A stretch of DNA of 64,000 nt from VRUE01 sp963695835 (GTDB taxonomy: Bacteria; Actinomycetota; Thermoleophilia; Solirubrobacterales; 70-9), in NCBI GenBank assembly GCA_963695835.1, contig CAVOHR010000002.1, forward strand, positions 186,001 through 250,000, given 5' to 3'. Positions 15,766 through 22,588 of this stretch are shown piece after piece (the first letter of the stretch is position 1; the number at the start of each line of letters is the position of its first letter). The notes under the pieces were generated by a model. The model had not been told where the DNA came from. It did no database searches and was given only the letters and a program-made list of their open reading frames with translations. A program made the translations under genes and the position numbers.

Positions 15766-16134
15766 CGGCGGCACACAGTGGTCGAGTGTGGTGATGGCTG
15801 AGGACGACCTTCGCGCCAACCCCTCTGCGAACCACCCCTCCTCGCGCCACACCAACCCCGGGAGCACCCGCCCGCGCGCCAGGAGCTCGAGCCCGAGCTT
15901 GCCCGCCTCGGCCAGGAACCGCAGGTCGTCGGAAGACGGCAGCACGAGACGCATCTTCCGCTCGACCTGCGCGCCGGGCCCCAGCGGGGTGGCCAGGGCC
16001 TCGAGCGCCCCGGCCAGGCTCTCCCCCGAACACGCAAACGGGTGCTTGCGCGGCCGCGGCTTCGCCGGGCGGCGCCCGCGACGCTTCGGAGCCCGCGCCG
16101 GCAGGCCGGAATCCTCCCCCCACACGCAGAGCTG
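15766..16134 (-). pseudogene. Remnant of HelZ-type SNF2 helicase N-terminal domain
   Basis: On the minus strand one frame matches the N-terminal part of bacterial SNF2 helicases in order: VWGEDSGLPARAP, then KHPFACSGESLAGAL, MRLVLPSSDDLRFLAEAGKL, LELLARGRVLPGLVWREEG and TTLDHCVPPVQRAA. In intact relatives such as the mycobacterial HelZ-type protein these pieces are spread over more sequence and followed by the helicase motor. Here internal segments are missing and the motor is gone. The remnant abuts the tautomerase stop on one side and an IS110 N-terminal fragment on the other. Family match is from memory of the motif order. Confidence 0.6.
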
Positions 16135-16136
16135 CG

Positions 16137-16181
16137 AATCGCGTGAACATCGAGACCCACCCACGTCCTAACCTGCGCCAT
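16137..16181 (-). pseudogene. IS110-type transposase N-terminal fragment
   Basis: From an ATG at 16181 the minus strand reads MAQVRTWVGLDVHA, the hallmark start of IS110-family transposases (the first catalytic Asp lies in GLDVHA). The frame then runs into the SNF2 remnant and loses similarity. Only about 15 codons survive, so this is the left end of a truncated IS110. Confidence 0.6.
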
Positions 16182-16232
16182 GTCGGCACCCCCATGATTG
16201 CGGTCCTCGCCGAGGCCGTTCCCCGGCGACAA

Positions 16233-16255
16233 ACCCGCGCATCTCATGCGCGGGT
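16233..16255. repeat. Perfect hairpin upstream of IS110 fragment
   Basis: A 10-bp perfect stem (ACCCGCGCAT/ATGCGCGGGT) with a 3-nt loop, 52 bp upstream of the IS110 start. A longer-range inverted pair, GTCGGCACC with GGTGCCGAC, encloses part of the same region. IS110 elements carry structured non-coding ends, so this may be leftover of the element's 5' non-coding region. Confidence 0.5.
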
Positions 16256-16327
16256 GCCGACCTTTACGCGGGGTTCGGATCGAGCCGGCGCTCAGGTGGG
16301 CCGGCCATAGGGTCTAGCTTTGCGTCG

Positions 16328-16744
16328 ATGCCTATCCAGACGGCGGAGCTGCGGTTTTCTACTCGGGGCGACAGCGACGTCGTCGAGATCGGCGGCGAGG
16401 TCGCTCGCTGCGTCGAGGAGGCCGGCGTGCGGGAGGGGCAGGTCGTCGCCTTCGTGCGGGGGTCGACCGCGGCGATCTCGACGATGGAGTACGAGCCGGG
16501 CGGGGTCCACGACCTGCGGGCGATGCTGGAGCGGCTGATGCCCGCCGCCGGCGACTACGAGCACAACCGGCTCAACGCCGACACCAACTCGCACGCGCAC
16601 CAGCGGGCGACGGTGGTCGGGGCCTCGGAGACGGTGCCGGTGGTCGACGGGCGCCTGGCGCTGGGGACCTGGCAGCAGCTGGTGCTGATCGACTTCGACG
16701 ACCGGCCGCGGGAGCGGACCGTGGTCGTACAGACGATCTCCTAG
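16328..16744 (+). CDS. YjbQ/UPF0047 family protein
   Basis: 138 aa, full length. The family signature is complete: the C-terminal half carries HNRLNADTNSHAHQRATVVGASETVPVVDGRLALGTWQQLVLIDFDDRPRERTV in separate blocks, with the conserved His residues and the GTWQ.hhhhDfD motif. Family members have a thiamine-phosphate-synthase-like secondary activity in some bacteria; the true role is unknown. The last 8 codons lie in a 210-bp repeat shared with 21133-21342. The gene was originally convergent with thrC. Confidence 0.9.
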   Translation: MPIQTAELRFSTRGDSDVVEIGGEVARCVEEAGVREGQVVAFVRGSTAAISTMEYEPGGVHDLRAMLERLMPAAGDYEHNRLNADTNSHAHQRATVVGASETVPVVDGRLALGTWQQLVLIDFDDRPRERTVVVQTIS

Positions 16745-16930
16745 AGGGCCCGACCCGTCAGCTCGGCAGCACCGCGCCGGCGCCGCTCCGGCGGAATTCG
16801 GCGAGGATCTGCTCCATCGCCTCGACCTCGCAGGCGACCATCTCCGGCCAGGGCTTGTCGGGATGCTCGTCGAGCGTCTTGTAGCCGTTGCCGCTGATCA
16901 CCGCGACGACCGTGTCGTCGGGGCCGAGCT
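16721..16930 (+). repeat. Left copy of 210-bp direct repeat (yjbQ/thrC junction)
   Basis: Identical to 21133-21342 except for 6 substitutions, i.e. about 97 percent. The repeat covers the last codons of yjbQ and the last 56 codons of thrC. This left copy keeps the yjbQ stop codon, while the thrC part is a fragment. Confidence 0.95.
16758..16928 (-). pseudogene. Duplicated 3' fragment of threonine synthase
   Basis: The minus strand encodes LGPDDTVVAVISGNGYKTLDEHP and on to ILAEFRRSGAGAVLPS, the same as the last 56 residues of the intact threonine synthase (21170-22468) with two substitutions (RS for QA). Upstream of 16928 the frame continues into unrelated sequence, so it is a non-functional tail copy made by the junction duplication. 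Confidence 0.92.
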
Positions 16931-16979
16931 GGGCCGCTTCATCTCGATAATGCAGACACGGTCCCAGATCAGATCGAGG

Positions 16980-17069
16980 GGCCTCAGCGCGCTCCGAGCC
17001 GTTGTAGGCAGACCACGTCTCGACGAATCCGGTCAGGCGATGGCGAATCTCCTCGCCGGTGATCGACAC
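16980..17069 (-). pseudogene. Possible N-terminal stub of a MmeI-like restriction-modification enzyme
   Basis: From a GTG at 17069 the minus strand reads SITGEEIRHRLTGFVETW then SAYNGSERAEA. This resembles the extreme N-terminus of large MmeI-like/type IIL methyltransferase-nucleases, where a conserved W..Y.G.ERAEAQ motif opens the protein. The frame breaks down after about 30 residues and joins the duplicated thrC tail. The match is short, so this is tentative. Confidence 0.35.
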
Positions 17070-17079
17070 GGCGTGTCTA

Positions 17080-17304
17080 CTAGAGAGCGAGCTGCTTTTC
17101 GCGCCTTGGCACCGCGAAATAGGTGCCCTGCATGAGGTCGCGGTGAGCCTCGGCAAGCGACGCTTCGGCGCGCTCCATGGCGTCGATCAAATGCTGGTCG
17201 GCGCCCTCCACCTGCAGTCGAGCTCGCGCTTTGCCGGCCCGGTCGCGCGCATCCGAGACGAAGAGAAGGACCTTCTCGACTTCGCTGCTGCTCGCCTCAT
17301 TCAT
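17080..17304 (-). CDS. Small helical protein of unknown function
   Basis: 74 aa, ending 10 bp before the GTG of the MmeI-like stub. It is strongly helical and charged (SSSEVEKVLLFVSDARDRAGKARARL, then LIDAMERAEASLAEAHRDLMQG) and ends in VPRREKQLAL. It has no recognised family. It probably belonged to the same accessory operon as the truncated downstream gene. Confidence 0.5.
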   Translation of the reverse strand: MNEASSSEVEKVLLFVSDARDRAGKARARLQVEGADQHLIDAMERAEASLAEAHRDLMQGTYFAVPRREKQLAL

Positions 17305-17463
17305 CTGGACGAGACTAGCCCCCTTGCCGGATGCCTCGCGACAGCGACGGCCCGATTTGCGCGAATTCCCTCCGACGACCGAGGCCCGAGATCAGCTTTT
17401 CCTCTTCTTCCGGTCCCTCCTCCGGCATCGCTCCCTGTCTGGGATTGCGCCGGACCGTGGGCG

Positions 17464-17682
17464 TCAATCGACGTGATGCGGGATGAGCGGATGTGTGCGG
17501 CGAGCGCGCGGGAACTCTGGAAGTCGATCTGCGAAGTAGCCGAAGGCGGCGCCGCCTGCGACGACGACCAGGCCGAGCGCCGCAGCGGCGACACCGGCGC
17601 CTGCGCCGACGCTATTCAGAAGCAGCACCAGACCGGCGACGGCTGCGGCAGGAACTGCGACAAGCGCGATGCGAATTGCCAT
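17464..17682 (-). CDS. Small two-helix membrane protein
   Basis: 72 aa from the ATG at 17682. Two adjacent hydrophobic helices (IRIALVAVPAAAVAGLVLLLN and GVAAAALGLVVVAGGAAFGYF) are followed by a basic tail ending HPLIPHHVD. It follows another small membrane gene by 14 bp on the same strand, so they are probably co-transcribed. Function unknown. Confidence 0.5.
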   Translation of the reverse strand: MAIRIALVAVPAAAVAGLVLLLNSVGAGAGVAAAALGLVVVAGGAAFGYFADRLPEFPRARRTHPLIPHHVD

Positions 17683-17696
17683 AGATCCAGTGTAGA

Positions 17697-17912
17697 TCAC
17701 GTCAAGGCGTCGATCAGGAGGACGAGGGCTCCGAGGCCAAAGCCGACGAAAAAGCCATACGCGGTGGTCCTTTCGATCTCGCGTTCCTTACGGCCGGCAA
17801 GAACCGCAGCGTAGTGCGCTGCACCACCAAAGAGACCGGTACAACCGAGCAGCACGGCAACCGCGCTCGAGAGCACGTCCGTGAAGATGCCGGCAAAGGC
17901 GAGGCCAGTCAT
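17697..17912 (-). CDS. Small membrane protein
   Basis: 71 aa. Hydrophobic segments LAFAGIFTDVLSSAVAVLLGCTGLFGG and TTAYGFFVGFGLGALVLLIDAL flank a charged loop AGRKEREIER. The gene is first in a likely two-gene unit with the following small membrane gene. It sits between the duplicated 210-bp repeats. No family recognised. Confidence 0.5.
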   Translation of the reverse strand: MTGLAFAGIFTDVLSSAVAVLLGCTGLFGGAAHYAAVLAGRKEREIERTTAYGFFVGFGLGALVLLIDALT

Positions 17913-18130
17913 CGATTGGCGAGGCTACGCCCAACGGCGGACAACACCTTTCGGCGAGCTCCGCGACTTCGAGGAAGCTCCTCGCGTGCCGGAGGCGCTG
18001 TCGCGCCTGGGGGCCGCGGTCGATGGCTCACTCCATGCTCGGCACGTCGTCCGGCAGGCCCGGAATCGAGCCGATACGGTTTCGCCCACCTCGGGATCCG
18101 CCAACCGATCCCGGCGAGAGGAGGAGCAAG
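17913..18130. other. Intergenic region between divergent genes
   Basis: About 220 bp between a small membrane gene on the minus strand and the lyase-like gene on the plus strand. No gene or strong hairpin was seen. It ends with GAGAGGAGGAGCAAG, the ribosome-binding region for the GTG at 18131. It should hold the promoter of the lyase/kinase pair. Confidence 0.4.
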
Positions 18131-19540
18131 GTGACTTCAGCGGACAGCGGCGGCGAGGGAATCCTCGACTTCCTCTACCCCTACCGGGACCGGTACGAGA
18201 CCTACCGGCGGCTGCCGGAGGCGGGGATCGACCGGGAGCGGTTGCTGGCGACGGTGAGCGAGATGTCCGAGCGCGAGGACGCGCCGGCTCGGGAGGGGAA
18301 GATCTCGGGCTCGCTCTACCACGGCGGCGAGGAGCACTTCGCCTTCCTGGCGGAGGTCTACCGCCACTTCGCCCACATGAACGTGCTGCAGCGCGACATG
18401 TACCCGAGCGCCACCAAGTTCGAGGGCGAGATCATCTCGATGGCGCTGGGCCTGCTCAACGGCGAGGCGGCCGGCGGCGACGACGCGCCCTGCGGCGTCC
18501 TCACCTCGGGCGGCAGCGAGAGCCTGATCAGCGCCCTGCTCGCCTACCGCGAGCGCGGCCGCGAGCGCGGCATCGCCGAGCCGGAGGTGGTGATGCCGGT
18601 GACGGCGCACGTGGCGCTGCTCAAGGGCGCGCACTACCTCGGCGTAAGGGCGGTCCAGACGCCGGTGACAGGCGACTTCCGGGCGGACACGCAGGCGATC
18701 GCCGCGGCGATCGGCCCGCGGACCGTCGCCCTGGTCGGCTCGGCCGGCACCTACCCGCACGGGGTCGTCGACCCGATCGCCGAGCTTTCCGAGCTGGCGC
18801 TCGAGCACGACATCGGCCTCCACGTCGACGGCTGCCTGGGCGGCTTCATCCTGCCCTGGGCCGAGCGGCTGGGGCACGAGGTGCCGCCCTGGGACTTCCG
18901 CCTGCCCGGCGTCACCTCGATCTCCGCCGACACCCACAAGTACGGTTACGCGCCGAAGGGAACCGGCGTGCTGCTCTATCGCAACCCCGACCTGCGCCGG
19001 CGCCAGTACTTCGTCAACACGGACTGGCCGGGCGGGATCTACGCCTCGCCGGGGATCGCCGGCAGCCGCTCCGGCGGGCTGATCGCCGCCACCTGGGCGG
19101 CGCTGGTCAGCCTCGGCGAGCGCGGCTACCTCGAGCTTGCCGAACGGGTCCTCGCGACGACGGCCGAGCTGCGGAGGGCGGTCGATTCGATCCCGGAGCT
19201 GAGGATGCTCGGACACTCGCCGTTCATGGTCGCCTTCGGCTCCGACGAGCTCGACGTCTGGCACGTCAACGACGCGCTCGGAGACCGGGGCTGGCGGATG
19301 AACGGCTGCCAGCGGCCGCCGGGTCTGCATTTCTGCGTGACCCGGCCGAACACCGAGCCGGGCGTGGCCGAGGCGTTCGCCGCCGACCTGGGCAAGGCGG
19401 TCGCCTACGCCAAGGACCCGCCGTCCACCCCGCCCCGAAGCGGCGCCCTCTACGGGGCCGGGAGCCCGGACATGCCCGCCACCGCGGACCTGCTGGTCGG
19501 CTACCTCGACGCGACCAGCGCCCCCGCGCCGCAGCCGTGA
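18131..19540 (+). CDS. PLP-dependent sphingosine-1-phosphate-lyase-like enzyme
   Basis: 469 aa from the GTG at 18131, preceded by GGAGGAG. The fold-type I group II decarboxylase pattern is complete. GVLTSGGSESLISALLAYR binds the PLP phosphate, LHVDGCLGGFILPWAE carries the cofactor Asp, and SADTHKYGYAPKGTGVLLYR holds the Schiff-base Lys. The DTHKYGYAPKG form is characteristic of sphingosine-1-phosphate lyases rather than glutamate decarboxylases, and YPSATKFEGEI matches too. Such enzymes cleave or decarboxylate phosphorylated amino-alcohols. No transmembrane anchor is seen. The stop overlaps the start of an FGGY kinase, so the two enzymes are probably made together. Confidence 0.88.
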   Translation: MTSADSGGEGILDFLYPYRDRYETYRRLPEAGIDRERLLATVSEMSEREDAPAREGKISGSLYHGGEEHFAFLAEVYRHFAHMNVLQRDMYPSATKFEGEIISMALGLLNGEAAGGDDAPCGVLTSGGSESLISALLAYRERGRERGIAEPEVVMPVTAHVALLKGAHYLGVRAVQTPVTGDFRADTQAIAAAIGPRTVALVGSAGTYPHGVVDPIAELSELALEHDIGLHVDGCLGGFILPWAERLGHEVPPWDFRLPGVTSISADTHKYGYAPKGTGVLLYRNPDLRRRQYFVNTDWPGGIYASPGIAGSRSGGLIAATWAALVSLGERGYLELAERVLATTAELRRAVDSIPELRMLGHSPFMVAFGSDELDVWHVNDALGDRGWRMNGCQRPPGLHFCVTRPNTEPGVAEAFAADLGKAVAYAKDPPSTPPRSGALYGAGSPDMPATADLLVGYLDATSAPAPQP

Positions 19541-21123
19541 CCCCCGCCCCGGGAGAGGCCTCCCCGCACATCCTCGCGATCGACATGGGGACGGGGACGG
19601 CGAAGGCCGCCCTGGTCTCGCGCCAGGGTCGAATCGCCGCCGCGGCAATCCGCGGAATCGAGACGAAGCAGCTCCCCGGCGGAGGCGCCGAGCAGGACCC
19701 CGAGCAGTGGTGGCGGGCGGTGGCCGGGGCGGCTCGCGAGGCGCTGCAGGGCTCCGGGCTGGCGCCCGAGAGCGTCGTCGCCGTTCGCTGCACCACCCAG
19801 TGGGCGGTGACCGTGCCGGTCGATGCAGACGGCCGAGCGCTCGCCAACGCGATCTCCTGGATGGACACGCGCGGCGGGCCCTACGTGAGGAAGCTGGCCG
19901 GCGGTCCGGTCAAGGTCGCCGGCTACAGCCTGCGCAAGCTGCCTCGCTGGCTGAGGCTGACCGGCGGCGCGCCGGTGCTGTCGGGGATCGACGGGCTCGG
20001 CCACCTCCTCTACTTCAAGCACGAGCGCCCCGACGTCTACGCGGCGGCGGCGGCGTTCCTGGAGCCGATGGACTACCTCAACCTGCGGCTCTGCGGCCGC
20101 TGTGCCGCCTCCTTCGCGACGATCTACCCCTACTGGCTCACCGACAACCGCGACGTGAGCCGCGTCCACTACGACGAGGCGCTGCTGCGCCGGGCGAGGA
20201 TCGACGGCGCCAAGCTCCCCGGGCTGGTGCCGGTCGACGCCGTCCTCGGCACGCTCGCGCCGGCGGCCTGCGAGGAGCTGGGTCTGCGGCCGCAGACCCG
20301 CGTGCTGAGCGGCCTTCCCGACAGCCTGGCGGCGACGATCGGCGCCGGGATCGTCGCGCCGGGCCAGGGCTACATGTCGATTGGCACCAGCTCCTGGCTC
20401 TCCTGCCTCGTGCCCCGCAAGAAGACCGACCTGCTGCACCTGATAGGCACCAGCCCGGCGGCGCTGCCCGGGCGCCACCAGGTGGTCGCCGAGCAGGGCG
20501 CCGCCGGCCGCTGCCTGGAGTTCGTCGCCCACAACATCCTCTACAGCGACGATGCCGACGGTCCCGCGCCACCCCCCGAGCTGTACGAGCTTCTCGACCG
20601 GCAGGCGGCGAGCGTCCCCGCCGGCAGCGACGGCCTCGTCTTCACCCCGTGGCTGAACGGCGTCAACGCTCCCCACGAGGACCCCTTCACCCGCAGCGCC
20701 TTCTTCAACCAGTCGCTGGCCACGACCCGCGCCCATTACGTGCGGGCGACGATGGAGGGGGTCGCCTACAACCTGCGCTGGCTGAAGGGCGCCGTCGAGC
20801 GCTTCGCGGGGTGCCGGTTCGAGCGGCTCAACCTGATCGGCGGCGCCGCCCTCTCGGCCACCTGGTGCCAGATCCTCGCCGACACGCTGGGCTGCGACGT
20901 GGGGCAGGTCGCCAACCCTCGCTACGCCAACGCGGTGGGCGCTGCGCTGGCCGGCTTCACGGCGCTCGGCGAGCTCGACCCCGAGGAGATCCCGGCGGCG
21001 GTCGAGCTGACCGCCACCTACGCGCCCGACGCCGCAGCCGGCCGCGTCCACGACCGCCAGTTCGAGCACTTCCTCCGCTTCTACCGCGCCAACAGGCGGC
21101 TCTACCGCCGCCTCAACGCGTAG
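19537..21123 (+). CDS. FGGY-family carbohydrate kinase
   Basis: 528 aa from the GTG at 19537, which overlaps the lyase stop in a GTGA. The N-terminal phosphate-1 motif is HILAIDMGTGTAKAALVS; DTRGG, with TTQWAVTVPVDADG before it, follows. GLPDSLAATIGAG and YMSIGTSSWLS form the phosphate-2/hinge region. The adenosine motif LNLIGGAALSATWCQILADTLG is near residue 430, with YANAVGAALAG after it. Relatives phosphorylate xylulose, gluconate, glycerol and related polyols; the substrate cannot be read from the sequence. Coupling to the S1P-lyase-like gene suggests one pathway in which one enzyme's product may feed the other. The right 210-bp repeat begins 10 bp after the stop. Confidence 0.9.
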   Translation: MTPAPGEASPHILAIDMGTGTAKAALVSRQGRIAAAAIRGIETKQLPGGGAEQDPEQWWRAVAGAAREALQGSGLAPESVVAVRCTTQWAVTVPVDADGRALANAISWMDTRGGPYVRKLAGGPVKVAGYSLRKLPRWLRLTGGAPVLSGIDGLGHLLYFKHERPDVYAAAAAFLEPMDYLNLRLCGRCAASFATIYPYWLTDNRDVSRVHYDEALLRRARIDGAKLPGLVPVDAVLGTLAPAACEELGLRPQTRVLSGLPDSLAATIGAGIVAPGQGYMSIGTSSWLSCLVPRKKTDLLHLIGTSPAALPGRHQVVAEQGAAGRCLEFVAHNILYSDDADGPAPPPELYELLDRQAASVPAGSDGLVFTPWLNGVNAPHEDPFTRSAFFNQSLATTRAHYVRATMEGVAYNLRWLKGAVERFAGCRFERLNLIGGAALSATWCQILADTLGCDVGQVANPRYANAVGAALAGFTALGELDPEEIPAAVELTATYAPDAAAGRVHDRQFEHFLRFYRANRRLYRRLNA

Positions 21124-21132
21124 CCCCGCGCG

Positions 21133-21342
21133 GTGGTCGTGCAGACGATCTCCTGGAGGGCCCGACCCGTCAGCTCGGCAGCACCGCGCCGGCGCCCGCC
21201 TGGCGGAATTCGGCGAGGATCTGCTCCATCGCCTCGACCTCGCAGGCGACCATCTCCGGCCAGGGCTTGTCGGGATGCTCGTCGAGCGTCTTGTAGCCGT
21301 TGCCGCTGATCACCGCGACGACCGTGTCGTCGGGGCCGAGCT
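21133..21342 (+). repeat. Right copy of 210-bp direct repeat
   Basis: Matches 16721-16930 with 6 substitutions. Here the yjbQ portion is only a residue (the stop codon position reads TGG and there is no gene before it), while the thrC portion is the real 3' end of the intact gene. Confidence 0.95.
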
Positions 21343-22468
21343 TGCCCTCGTTGGCGAGCTTCATCGTCGCCGCCACCGTCGTGCCGCCGGCCGGCTCGGT
21401 GAGGATTCCCTCGGTGGCGCCGAGCAGGTCGAGCGCCTCGAAGATCTCGGGGTCGGTCGCGGTCGCCGCCGAGCCGCCGCGCGACGTCACCGCCTCGACC
21501 ACCAGAGGCCCGTCGCCGGGGGCGCCGATCGCCAGCGAGTGGGCGGCCGTGTGCGGCGTCTGCGCCTCGATCTCGCCGCTGCCGTCGAGCACCGCGGCGG
21601 CGATCGGGTCGCAGCCCTCCGGCTGGGCGATGTGGATCTTGGTCGCGGCGGTCTCGGCCATGCCGACCGTCTCCATCTCCTCCAGCCCCTTGTGCACGCG
21701 CGAGGACAGCGTTCCCCCCGCGGCGGGGATGACGAAATGGTCGGGCGAGACCCAGTCGAGCTGCTCGACCACCTCGAAGGCCATCGTCTTCGCCCCCTCG
21801 GCGTAGAACGGCCGCAGGGTGATGTTGGCGAACTCGATGCCGGTGGCCAGCGCCAGCTCGCGGCAGGCGCGGTTGGCCTGGTCGTAGTTGCCGTCGAGCT
21901 GGATCACCGCCGCGCCCAGGGCCCGGCAGGCGCGCGCCTTGCCGCGCTCCAGGTTGCTCGGGTAGAAGACGTAGGCGACGACCCCGGCCTTGGCGGCCAG
22001 CGAGGCGACGGCGGTGCCGACGTTGCCGGTCGAGACGCAGCCGACCTCCTCCTTGCCCAGCTCGAGCAGGCGGGCGACCGCCATCGAGACGACGCGGTCC
22101 TTGTAGGAGAGGCTGGGACGCTGGGTGCTGTCGTCCTTCAGGTAGAGCTTGCGCAGGCCCAGCTCGGCGCCAAGCCGGTCGGCGTGGATCAGCGGCGTGC
22201 GCCCGCTGTAGCGCCCGACCCGCGCCTGCGCCCGCGCGTCGACGATCGGCAGCAGCTCCTCGAAGCGCCAGATGTTCAGCTCGCGCTCGGCAATCGGCCG
22301 CTCGGCGATCCGCGCCCGCGCCAGCTCGTAGTCGTAGTCGATGTCGAGGCCCTGGCCGCAGCCGAGGCACTTGCAGGTCGTGTCGAGAAGGGGCAGGCGA
22401 AGCCCGCAGTCATGGCAGACCAGCTCCGTCGCGCAGGAGCGGGTGCGCTGGTCGGCCGAGAGGCTCAT
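21170..22468 (-). CDS. thrC: Threonine synthase
   Basis: 432 aa. It converts O-phosphohomoserine to threonine with PLP. A zinc-ribbon-like N-terminus has paired Cys (CHDC at 18-21, CKCLGC at 32-37). The PLP lysine is in SLSYKDRVV (K123), the phosphate loop is STGNVGTAVASLAAKAG, and the C-terminus has SGNGYKTLDE. The length fits the family. The last 56 codons are duplicated at 16758-16928. It lies 120 bp downstream of a LeuRS paralogue on the same strand. Whether this is the housekeeping copy cannot be told from the window. Confidence 0.93.
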   Translation of the reverse strand: MSLSADQRTRSCATELVCHDCGLRLPLLDTTCKCLGCGQGLDIDYDYELARARIAERPIAERELNIWRFEELLPIVDARAQARVGRYSGRTPLIHADRLGAELGLRKLYLKDDSTQRPSLSYKDRVVSMAVARLLELGKEEVGCVSTGNVGTAVASLAAKAGVVAYVFYPSNLERGKARACRALGAAVIQLDGNYDQANRACRELALATGIEFANITLRPFYAEGAKTMAFEVVEQLDWVSPDHFVIPAAGGTLSSRVHKGLEEMETVGMAETAATKIHIAQPEGCDPIAAAVLDGSGEIEAQTPHTAAHSLAIGAPGDGPLVVEAVTSRGGSAATATDPEIFEALDLLGATEGILTEPAGGTTVAATMKLANEGKLGPDDTVVAVISGNGYKTLDEHPDKPWPEMVACEVEAMEQILAEFRQAGAGAVLPS

Positions 22469-22588
22469 CGCCCCTCAACGCCTCCGGCTCGCGAGGGCAG
22501 GCCCCCCGCCTTCGCAAATCTCCTCCTGCGCTTTCCGTGCTGACGACGAATCATGAGCGGCGGTGTATAGCAGATCCCCGGGTATCGA

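Noticed and set aside
17881..19536. Frame upstream of the FGGY kinase giving one 1080-aa protein
   Set aside because: The N-terminal part is the out-of-frame reading of the lyase gene. The kinase homology begins at the GTG at 19537.
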